Assembly (NCBI RefSeq): GCF_018069875.1
Contig: NZ_JAGQDF010000002.1
Span: 186,001 to 250,000 of the forward strand
DNA length: 64,000 nucleotides
From: Ideonella alba
Lineage (GTDB): Bacteria; Pseudomonadota; Gammaproteobacteria; Burkholderiales; Burkholderiaceae_C
Reading direction: 5' to 3'
The notes beneath the pieces were generated by a model. That model searched no databases and was not told where the DNA came from. It saw nothing but the letters and a program-made list of their open reading frames with translations. Of this stretch, positions 56,118-64,000 are shown piece after piece. The translations under genes and the position numbers were made by a program. Each line of letters starts with the position of its first letter. Within the stretch, counting starts at the first letter, position 1.

Positions 56118-57179
56118 TCAGCCGGCGCTGCGACCAGCGGCCACCGGATGCGCCGACACCTGGTCGGGCGCGCCGGTCAGCCAGCGGCGGATGCGCTCGG
56201 CGTCGCCGATGCGCGAGTACTTGCCGGCGGAATCCAGCAGCACCATGATCAGCTTGCGGCCCGCCAGACGGGCCTGCATGACCAGGCACTGGCCGGCCTC
56301 GCTGATGTAGCCGGTCTTCTGCAGCCCGATGTCCCACTCGGGGCTCTTGACCAGGCGATTGGTGGTGTGGAACTGCAGCTGGCGGCGGCCCAGCGACACC
56401 TGGTACTCCGGCGAGGTGGACAACTCGCGGATCAGCGACACCTGGTAGGCCGCCTTGACCAGCGTGGCCAGATCGCGCGCGCTGGACTGGTTGGAGCTGG
56501 ACAGGCCGGTGGGCTCGACGTAGCGGGTGTCATGCATGCCCAGCGCACGGGCCTTGGCGTTCATCGCCGCAACGAAGGCCTGCAGGCCGCCGGGGTAGCT
56601 GCGGCCCAGCGCATGGGCCGCGCGGTTCTCGGAGGACATCAGCGCCAGGTGCAGCATCTCGCCACGGGTGAGCTGTGTGCCTACCACCAGCCGGGAGCGG
56701 GTGCCCTTCTCGGTGTCGACGTCGTCGTCCGAGATGGTCAGCGTCTCGTCCATCGACAGCCGGGCCTCGGTGACGACCATCGCGGTCATCAGCTTGGTGA
56801 TCGAGGCGATTGGCAGGACCGCGTCGGGGTTCTTGCTGAGCAGTACCTCGTTGGTGTCCTGGTCCATCACGAAGGCCACGCTGGAGCGCAGGTCCAGCGG
56901 ATCGTCGGATTCATGCAGGCCGTAGAGCTGGCCGAAGGACGGCTTGGCCGGCACCTCGGCGCGAACCGCCACCGGGCGGCGCGCCGCGACCGGACGGGCC
57001 TTGGCGCGCGTGGCCGTGGCAGGCGCCGCAGCGGCCCGCACCGGCTTGGCCGTCTTGCTGACCTTGGCGGGCGCCGCTGCCGGTTTGCGAACCGCGGCGG
57101 ACGCTGACACCCCTGACACCGCCAGGGCCAGCGCGGCCAGCCAGGCGAGAGAAAACACGCGCAACTTCGAATTCAACAT
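56118..57179 (-). CDS. pbpG: D-alanyl-D-alanine endopeptidase (PBP7/PbpG type)
   Basis: A 353-residue penicillin-binding peptidase of the S11 family that cleaves peptidoglycan cross-links. The signal peptide (about 1-27) precedes a roughly 60-residue Ala/Pro/Lys-rich linker. Active-site motifs are SITK (SxxK), SEN (SxN) and KTG in LQKTGYISEAGQ. The ATG at 57179 starts the signal peptide. It converges on the IclR gene. Confidence 0.93.
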   Translation of the reverse strand: MLNSKLRVFSLAWLAALALAVSGVSASAAVRKPAAAPAKVSKTAKPVRAAAAPATATRAKARPVAARRPVAVRAEVPAKPSFGQLYGLHESDDPLDLRSSVAFVMDQDTNEVLLSKNPDAVLPIASITKLMTAMVVTEARLSMDETLTISDDDVDTEKGTRSRLVVGTQLTRGEMLHLALMSSENRAAHALGRSYPGGLQAFVAAMNAKARALGMHDTRYVEPTGLSSSNQSSARDLATLVKAAYQVSLIRELSTSPEYQVSLGRRQLQFHTTNRLVKSPEWDIGLQKTGYISEAGQCLVMQARLAGRKLIMVLLDSAGKYSRIGDAERIRRWLTGAPDQVSAHPVAAGRSAG

Positions 57180-57240
57180 GTATCGCAACCGGTGTCGGGG
57201 CTGGAGATCGGGGCCTGCGAGAACAGAGTCTATTGGAAAC

Positions 57241-57277
57241 CAAAAAGACACGCAAGATCAAAAACTTGCGTGTCTTT
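57241..57277 (-). terminator. Terminator of leuA
   Basis: A 13-bp stem AAAGACACGCAAG/CTTGCGTGTCTTT with an A/T-rich loop and a minus-strand T run, about 40 bp past the leuA stop. It lies 60 bp before pbpG and separates the two genes. Confidence 0.88.
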
Positions 57278-57317
57278 CCTAAAGTAGCGGCCGGCGCCTT
57301 GGGGCGCCGCCGCCGGT

Positions 57318-58859
57318 TCACCACTGGGCCGAGGTGCGCTCCACGTTGCCCTGCAGCTTGTTCAGGGCGGCCAGATAGGCCTTGGCAGACGCCACCACGA
57401 TGTCCGGATCCGAACCGACGCCGTTGACCACCCGGCCCCCATGCTGCAGCCGGAACGTCACCTCGCCCTGCGATTCTGTGCTGCCCGAGGTGATCGCATT
57501 GACCGAATAGAGCAGCATCTCGGCGCCACTTTGCACATGGGCTTCGATCGCCTTCAGGCTGGCGTCGACCGGGCCGTTGCCGTCGGCCTCGCTGGTCACC
57601 TCCTTGGCGCCGACGAAGAAGCTGACCTTGGCGTGCGGCCGCTCACCGGTCTCCGAGCGCTGGCTCAGCGCCACCAGGCGGTAGTGCTCCTGCTCCGAGG
57701 TCACGCTCTCGTCACCCACCAGGGCGATGATGTCCTCGTCGAAGATCTCGCTCTTGCGGTCGGCCAGGTCCTTGAAGCGGGCGAACGCAGCGTTGATCTC
57801 GGCCTCGGACTCCATCTCGATGCCCAGTTCCTGCAGGCGCTGCTTGAAGGCGTTGCGGCCCGAGAGCTTGCCCAGCACGATCTTGTTGGCCGACCAGCCC
57901 ACGTCCTCGGCGCGCATGATCTCGTAGGTGTCGCGCGCCTTGAGCACGCCGTCCTGGTGGATGCCGCTGGCATGCGCGAAGGCATTGGCGCCCACCACCG
58001 CCTTGTTGGGCTGCACCACGAAGCCGGTGGTCTGGCTGACCATGCGGCTGGCCGGCACGATCTGGCTGGTGTCGATGCCCACCTCCAGGCCGAAGTGGTC
58101 GCGGCGCGTGCGCACCGCCATCACCACCTCTTCCAGCGAGCAGTTGCCCGCACGTTCGCCCAGGCCGTTGATCGTGCACTCCACCTGGCGCGCGCCACCG
58201 ATCTTCACGCCGGCCAGCGAGTTGGCCACCGCCATGCCCAGGTCGTTGTGGCAGTGCACCGACCAGATCGCCTTGTCGGAGTTGGGCACCTTCTCGCGCA
58301 GCGTGCGGATGAACTGGCCGTAGAGCTCGGGAATGGCGTAGCCCACGGTGTCGGGGATGTTGATCGTGGTGGCACCTTCGGCGATCACGGCCTCGACCAC
58401 GCGCGCCAGGAAGTCCATGTCGGAGCGGTAGCCGTCCTCGGCGCTGAACTCGATGTCACCGCACAGGTTGCGCGCGAAGCGCACCGCCTGCCTGGCCTGC
58501 TCGAACACCTGCTCGGGCGTCATCCGCAGCTTCTTCTCCATGTGCAGCGGGCTGGTGGCGATGAAGGTGTGGATGCGGCCCCGGTTGGCGCCGGCCAGCG
58601 CCTCGGCGGCGCGGCTGATGTCGCGGTCGTTGGCACGCGACAGCGAGCAGACGGTGGAGTCCTTGATGTGGTCGGCGATCGTCTTGACAGCGTCGAAGTC
58701 GCCGTTGGACGAGGCGGCGAAGCCGGCTTCGATCACATCGACGCGCAGCCGCTCGAGCTGCCGCGCGATGCGCAGCTTCTCGTCCTTGGTCATCGAGGCG
58801 CCGGGCGATTGCTCGCCGTCACGCAAGGTGGTGTCGAAGATGATCAGCTTGTCGGACAT
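57318..58859 (-). CDS. leuA: 2-isopropylmalate synthase
   Basis: A 513-residue enzyme that condenses acetyl-CoA with 2-oxoisovalerate, the first committed step of leucine synthesis. An N-terminal HMGL-like TIM barrel ([15 protein letters not shown] at about 7-21, metal-binding HCHNDLGMA near 202-210) is followed by a linker and the LeuA regulatory domain (about 390-505) that binds leucine for feedback inhibition. It is preceded by a leader peptide and attenuator. Confidence 0.97.
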   Translation of the reverse strand: MSDKLIIFDTTLRDGEQSPGASMTKDEKLRIARQLERLRVDVIEAGFAASSNGDFDAVKTIADHIKDSTVCSLSRANDRDISRAAEALAGANRGRIHTFIATSPLHMEKKLRMTPEQVFEQARQAVRFARNLCGDIEFSAEDGYRSDMDFLARVVEAVIAEGATTINIPDTVGYAIPELYGQFIRTLREKVPNSDKAIWSVHCHNDLGMAVANSLAGVKIGGARQVECTINGLGERAGNCSLEEVVMAVRTRRDHFGLEVGIDTSQIVPASRMVSQTTGFVVQPNKAVVGANAFAHASGIHQDGVLKARDTYEIMRAEDVGWSANKIVLGKLSGRNAFKQRLQELGIEMESEAEINAAFARFKDLADRKSEIFDEDIIALVGDESVTSEQEHYRLVALSQRSETGERPHAKVSFFVGAKEVTSEADGNGPVDASLKAIEAHVQSGAEMLLYSVNAITSGSTESQGEVTFRLQHGGRVVNGVGSDPDIVVASAKAYLAALNKLQGNVERTSAQW

Positions 58860-58898
58860 GGGAGGCTCTTCGGTTGCGGTGGGGAAACGTTGGACAAA

Positions 58899-58934
58899 GA
58901 AAAACGGCCCGCTGCGTGCGCATGGCGGGCCGTT
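58899..58934 (-). terminator. leuA attenuator terminator
   Basis: On the minus strand AACGGCCCGC/GCGGGCCGTT with a 12-nt loop is followed by TTTTTC. It sits 40 bp before the leuA ATG and 38 bp after the leader-peptide stop, so it is upstream of, not after, the structural gene. Confidence 0.8.
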
Positions 58935-58974
58935 GATCGGGGAGGAGGTACGGGTGAGGTACGGACGAATTCGA

Positions 58975-59037
58975 TCAGCGCGCCCGGCGGGTGCCTAGCA
59001 GCGCTAGCAGCAGCGAGGAGGTGGCGATCGAAGACAT
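58975..59037 (-). CDS. leuL: leuA leader peptide (attenuation)
   Basis: A 20-codon ORF (ATG to TGA) whose residues 9-14 read LLLALL, using the Leu codons CTG, CTG, CTA, CTG, CTA. CTA is rare in this GC-rich sequence. It is followed by an intrinsic terminator before leuA. Six bases around its stop (TGATCG) are complementary to CGATCA just 5' of the terminator stem, so alternative pairing is possible. This fits a leucine-responsive attenuator. No Shine-Dalgarno sequence precedes the ATG, and a TATATT box lies only 7 bp upstream, so it may be leaderless. Confidence 0.75.
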   Translation of the reverse strand: MSSIATSSLLLALLGTRRAR

Positions 59038-59044
59038 GGGCCGG

Positions 59045-59075
59045 AATATAGCACGCAGGCGCGGGCTCAGTGCAA
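59045..59075 (-). promoter_or_regulatory. Candidate promoter of leuL-leuA
   Basis: -10 TATATT (59050-59045) and -35 TTGCAC (59075-59070) with 19-bp spacing, inside and after the 3' end of pssA. The TSS would fall at or next to the leader ATG. Confidence 0.45.
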
Positions 59076-59891
59076 GCCGCGCTCGTCGGGCTCGTCGGTG
59101 GAGGTGGCGATCACGCTGACGGGCTTGCCCTTGGCCTTGCGCATCGCGTAGATCACGTAGCCCGACAGGCCGTAGACGCAGAACAGGCCGAACAACACCG
59201 CAGGCGGGTGGATGTTGATCACCGCGATGCCCAGCGCGATCGCGACGATCACGATGAAGGGCACGCTGCGCTTGAAGCTCACATCCTTGAAGCTGTAGAA
59301 CGGCACGTTGGTGACCATCGTCAGGCCCGCGTACAGCGCCACCGAGAAGGCCACCCAGGGCAGCACCGGCAGCACCGACACGCCCTTGTAGCCGGCGTCG
59401 TCCAGCACCCAGATGAAGCCGATCACGATGGCCGCCGCCGCCGGGCTGGGCAGGCCCTGGAAGTAGCGCTTGTCGACCACGCCGATGTTGGTGTTGAAGC
59501 GCGCCAGGCGCAGCGCCGCGCAGGCGCAATAGACGAAGGCGGCGATCCAGCCGGCCTTGCCCAGGCCCTTGAGCGCCCACTCGTAGACGATCAGCGCCGG
59601 CGCGGCGCCGAAGCTGACCATGTCCGACAGGCTGTCCATCTGCTCGCCGAAGGCACTCTGGGTGTTGGTCATGCGCGCGACGCGGCCGTCCAGGCTGTCG
59701 AGCACGGCGGCGCAGAAGATGCCGATGCAGGCATTCTCGAAGCGGCCGTTCATCGCCATCACGATGGCGTAGAAGCCGCCGAACAGCGCACCCAGCGTGA
59801 ACAGGTTGGGCAGTATGTAGATGCCCCGGCGGCGCGGGCGCACGGGCTCCGCGGGCTCGTCGTCGAGGTCGTCGTTCACGGGTTCAGTCAT
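59067..59891 (-). CDS. pssA: CDP-diacylglycerol-serine O-phosphatidyltransferase
   Basis: A 274-residue integral-membrane CDP-alcohol phosphatidyltransferase making phosphatidylserine, precursor of phosphatidylethanolamine. The signature DG-x2-AR-x8-G-x3-D-x3-D is present as DGRVARMTNTQSAFGEQMD plus SLSD (about residues 68-91). Six or so hydrophobic segments follow. The N-terminus is acidic. It lies between ilvC and leuA; this is the usual Burkholderiales placement. Confidence 0.95.
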   Translation of the reverse strand: MTEPVNDDLDDEPAEPVRPRRRGIYILPNLFTLGALFGGFYAIVMAMNGRFENACIGIFCAAVLDSLDGRVARMTNTQSAFGEQMDSLSDMVSFGAAPALIVYEWALKGLGKAGWIAAFVYCACAALRLARFNTNIGVVDKRYFQGLPSPAAAAIVIGFIWVLDDAGYKGVSVLPVLPWVAFSVALYAGLTMVTNVPFYSFKDVSFKRSVPFIVIVAIALGIAVINIHPPAVLFGLFCVYGLSGYVIYAMRKAKGKPVSVIATSTDEPDERGLH

Positions 59892-59920
59892 GGTCGTGAG
59901 GATAACTCAGGGCCTCAAGC

Positions 59921-59947
59921 ACAAGGCCGCCCACGGGGCGGCCTTGT
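59921..59947 (-). terminator. Hairpin after ilvC
   Basis: A perfect stem ACAAGGCCGCC/GGCGGCCTTGT with a CACG-like loop about 39 bp past the ilvC stop; the T tract is weak, so it may slow rather than stop transcription into pssA. Confidence 0.5.
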
Positions 59948-59985
59948 CGGGGAAAGTGCTTGCGGCGCGGACGCCGCAGCAGGCA

Positions 59986-61637
<1,652 letters not shown>

Positions 61638-61801
61638 GGTTTCAACTCCTGGCGCGCTCTTCAGACCGTCGGCGGTAACCGCCGGCCCTTGGCCACGCCT
61701 GTCGATCGTTACGGTGTCATGGTCGGTCCGGTCGCCGGATCGCATCGGCCAGCAGCGCCGCAGCGGGCGGTCACCCGCCGCGGCCGGCTGGCCTCAGGCG
61801 A

Positions 61802-63589
61802 TCACAGGTCCTCGGACCCCAGCAGCATCTCGGTGATGCCGGCGCCGGCCTGCACCATCGGCCAGACGTTCTCGGTGGGATCGGTGCGCACATCCAGGAA
61901 GACGGTGCGGTCCTTCAGGCGGATCATCTCCTTGAGCGCGGGCTCGACCTCGGAGGGCTTCTCGATCTTGATGCCGACATGGCCATAGGCCTCGGCCAGC
62001 TTGACGAAATCGGGCAGCGCGTCCATGTAGCTGTGGGCGTAGCGCTTGTCGTAGATCAGCTCCTGCCACTGCCGCACCATGCCCAGGTAGCGGTTGTTCA
62101 GCGAGATCACCTTGACCGGCGTCTTGTACTGCTGGCAGGTGGACAGCTCCTGGATGCACATTTGGATCGAGCCTTCGCCGGTGATGCAGAAGACGTCCGA
62201 ATCCGGCTTGGCCAGCTTGATGCCCATCGCATAGGGCAGGCCCACGCCCATCGTGCCCAGGCCGCCGGAGTTGATCCAGCGGCGCGGCTCCTCGAAACCG
62301 TAGAACTGCGCGGCCCACATCTGGTGCTGGCCAACGTCGGAGGTGATGTAGCAGTCCTGGCCGCGGGTGAGCTCGGCCAGGGTCTGCACCACGTGCTGGG
62401 GCTTGATGACGTCGGTGCCGGGCTTGTACTTCAGGCACTCGCGCTTGCGCCACTCGTTGATCTGGCCCCACCAGGCCGAGATCACCGCCTTGTCGGGCCG
62501 CGCCTGCGCTTCACGCACCTGGGCGATCAGCTCCTGCAGCACATCCTTGACGTCGCCGACGATGGGAATGTCGACCTTCACGCGCTTGGAGATCGACGAG
62601 GGGTCGATGTCGACGTGGATGATCTTGCGCTCGACCTGCGAGAAGTGCTTGGGGTTGCCGATCACGCGGTCGTCGAAGCGCGCACCGACGGCCAGCAGCA
62701 CATCGCAGTGCTGCATGGTCATGTTGGCCTCGTAGGTGCCGTGCATGCCCAGCATGCCCAGGAACTTCGGGTCGGAGGCCGCGGTGGCCCCCAGGCCCAT
62801 CAGCGTGTTGGTGACCGGGAAGCCCAGCAGGTCGCACAGCTCGCGCAGCTCGGGCGCGGCATTGCCCAGCACCACACCGCCACCGGTGTAGATGTAGGGG
62901 CGCTTGGCCTGCAGCAGCAGCTGCACCGCCTTGCGGATCTGGCCGCCGTGGCCCTTCTTCACCGGGTTGTACGACCGCATCTCGATCGTCTCCGGGTAGT
63001 GGAAGGGCGCGGTCTTCAGCGACACATCCTTGGGGATGTCGATCACCACCGGGCCGGGGCGACCGGTGCGGGCGATGTGGAAGGCCTTCTTGATGGTCAC
63101 CGCCAGGTCGCGCACGTCCTTGACCAGGAAGTTGTGCTTGACCACCGGGCGGGTGATGCCCACGGTGTCGCATTCCTGGAAGGCATCCAGGCCGATCGCC
63201 GCCGTGGGGACCTGGCCCGTGATGATGACCATCGGGATCGAGTCCATGTAGGCGGTGGCGATGCCGGTGACGGCATTCGTGACCCCCGGGCCCGAGGTGA
63301 CCAGGGCCACGCCGACGTCGCCGGTGGCGCGGGCGTAGCCGTCGGCCGCGTGCACGGCGGCCTGTTCATGGCGCACCAGCACGTGCTGGATCGAGTCCTG
63401 GCCGTACAGCGCGTCGTAGATGTAGAGCACCGAGCCACCGGGGTAGCCCCAGATGTACTTGACACCCTCGGCCTGCAGGCAGCGCACGAGGATCTCCGAG
63501 CCGTTGGGCTCGGCGGCAGGAGTGGCGGGGGGAGTGGTTTGCGGTTGCGCCATCGGGGCGCGTTTGACTTCCGCGGCAGACATGTTCAT
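61802..63589 (-). CDS. ilvB: Acetolactate synthase large (catalytic) subunit
   Basis: A 595-residue thiamine-diphosphate and FAD enzyme catalysing acetolactate formation. The ThDP-activating Glu lies in VLVRHEQAAVHAADGYARA (about 69-87). FAD-binding and Mg/ThDP-binding regions include VGARFDDRVIG and GEGSIQMCIQEL. An N-terminal extension of about 30 residues is Pro/Thr-rich. The ATG at 63589 is used; an ATG two codons later is possible. It is divergent from the sigma-factor gene. Confidence 0.97.
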   Translation of the reverse strand: MNMSAAEVKRAPMAQPQTTPPATPAAEPNGSEILVRCLQAEGVKYIWGYPGGSVLYIYDALYGQDSIQHVLVRHEQAAVHAADGYARATGDVGVALVTSGPGVTNAVTGIATAYMDSIPMVIITGQVPTAAIGLDAFQECDTVGITRPVVKHNFLVKDVRDLAVTIKKAFHIARTGRPGPVVIDIPKDVSLKTAPFHYPETIEMRSYNPVKKGHGGQIRKAVQLLLQAKRPYIYTGGGVVLGNAAPELRELCDLLGFPVTNTLMGLGATAASDPKFLGMLGMHGTYEANMTMQHCDVLLAVGARFDDRVIGNPKHFSQVERKIIHVDIDPSSISKRVKVDIPIVGDVKDVLQELIAQVREAQARPDKAVISAWWGQINEWRKRECLKYKPGTDVIKPQHVVQTLAELTRGQDCYITSDVGQHQMWAAQFYGFEEPRRWINSGGLGTMGVGLPYAMGIKLAKPDSDVFCITGEGSIQMCIQELSTCQQYKTPVKVISLNNRYLGMVRQWQELIYDKRYAHSYMDALPDFVKLAEAYGHVGIKIEKPSEVEPALKEMIRLKDRTVFLDVRTDPTENVWPMVQAGAGITEMLLGSEDL

Positions 63590-63836
63590 TTTCGAACCTC
63601 TGTGAATTTCTCTGACGAAAAACCTTCGGTGCCCCTCCTCGCGCCCTCATGAGGCGGACTTGGAACCTGCGCGATCAACAAGGGAGCGGCACCCGCTGTC
63701 GGGGCGCCCTGGAGATCTCTTCGCTATGCGCGAACCCGGCATTATCGCATTGCTTGCGGCCCTCGGGCCAGACACGCGGGGACATTGCATAATGCGGTAA
63801 CAACGCAGCATTGGCACCACGCGTGCCCGCCGGCAC
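63590..63836. other. Divergent control region between ilvB and the sigma-factor gene
   Basis: A 247-bp intergenic region. A CATAAT hexamer (63788-63793) is a plausible plus-strand -10 box, about 44 bp before the sigma-factor start. I found no branched-chain-rich leader peptide or terminator between it and ilvB, and no strong -35 in either direction. Confidence 0.5.
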
Positions 63837-64000
63837 TTGGCCACCGACAAAGAACTGTCCGATTTCCTCAAGAGCACCGAGAAGCGGGCCTTCAAGCGCA
63901 CCCTGTTCACGGTGCGCGATGAGGAAGCCGCGCTCGACATCGTGCAGGACGCGATGTTCCGACTGGCCGAGAAGTACGCCGACCGACCGCCGGCCGAATT
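63837..64000 (+). CDS. RNA polymerase ECF-type sigma factor (partial, N-terminus)
   Basis: The window ends after 54 codons. The sequence begins ATDKELSDFLKSTEKRAFKR and continues through a region-2-like FTVRDEEAALDIVQDAMFRLAEKYADRP, typical of sigma-70 family ECF factors found next to ilvB in Burkholderiales. The frame has a stop at 63798 and no ATG or GTG after it, so the start is most likely TTG at 63837. The 3' end lies outside the window. Confidence 0.82.
   Translation, partial: MATDKELSDFLKSTEKRAFKRTLFTVRDEEAALDIVQDAMFRLAEKYADRPPAE

Noticed and set aside
63590-63836. Leader peptide/attenuator for ilvB
   Set aside because: No short ORF rich in Ile, Val or Leu codons and no terminator between the region and the ilvB start codon.

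Overview
This 64-kb window is GC-rich chromosomal DNA from a betaproteobacterium, almost certainly of the order Burkholderiales and probably of the Leptothrix/Rubrivivax/Ideonella/Sphaerotilus type. The evidence is the conserved gene orders (der-hfq-hflX-hflKC-yjeT-hisZ-purA; ndk-rlmN-pilW-rodZ-ispG-hisS-yfgM-bamB-der; tig-clpP-clpX-lon; ilvBNC-pssA-leuA), the family-level sequences and the very high GC at third codon positions. The lineage below order level is inference from gene order, not from a search. Nearly everything is core housekeeping. I see no prophage, insertion sequence, CRISPR array, toxin-antitoxin pair or obvious genomic island, and no pseudogene.

Layout. 0-3.3 kb: rnr (minus strand) diverges from two identical tRNA-Leu(CAG) genes (plus strand), each followed by exact 153-bp tandem repeats that contain the tRNA 3' end plus an intrinsic terminator. 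3.3-22.5 kb: a long minus-strand housekeeping block: scpB-rluB, ndk-rlmN-pilW-rodZ-ispG-hisS-yfgM-bamB-der-hfq-hflX-hflK-hflC-yjeT-hisZ-purA and a phosphoribosyltransferase. 22.7-28.7 kb: rluD diverging from bamD, then dinG-ydcH diverging from a PP2C phosphatase, then zapE. 28.8-34.5 kb: the 2-oxoglutarate dehydrogenase complex (sucA-sucB-lpdA). 34.8-39.6 kb: a small Cys-rich protein, an acyl-CoA dehydrogenase/nitronate monooxygenase pair and etfBA. 39.9-41.4 kb: murI and a cluster of six tRNAs (four identical Gly-GCC, one Cys-GCA, one Leu-UAA). 41.5-47.7 kb: the proteostasis block lon, clpX, clpP, tig and tRNA-Leu(UAG). 47.8-52 kb: an RND efflux pump and its adaptor. 52.1-56 kb: squalene synthesis genes hpnCDE and an IclR regulator. 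56-64 kb: a PBP7-type endopeptidase and the branched-chain amino acid genes ilvB, ilvN, ilvC and leuA with pssA embedded, then the start of a sigma-factor gene cut by the window edge.

How parts work together. BamB and BamD (outer-membrane assembly) and YfgM (periplasmic chaperone network) are envelope-assembly factors. HflK/HflC modulate FtsH. Tig, ClpXP and Lon form the folding/degradation set. SucAB-Lpd feeds the TCA cycle, and EtfBA passes electrons from acyl-CoA dehydrogenases to the quinone pool. IlvBNC and LeuA make branched-chain amino acids.

The most interesting non-coding observations are: (1) the tRNA-Leu 3'-end tandem repeats, which resemble in architecture the E. coli tyrT/rtT repeats; (2) a 20-codon Leu-rich leader peptide and terminator upstream of leuA, consistent with transcription attenuation by leucine; (3) a promoter for the tRNA-Gly cluster whose -35 box is the loop of the lon terminator; and (4) several perfect palindromic operators without a local cognate regulator.
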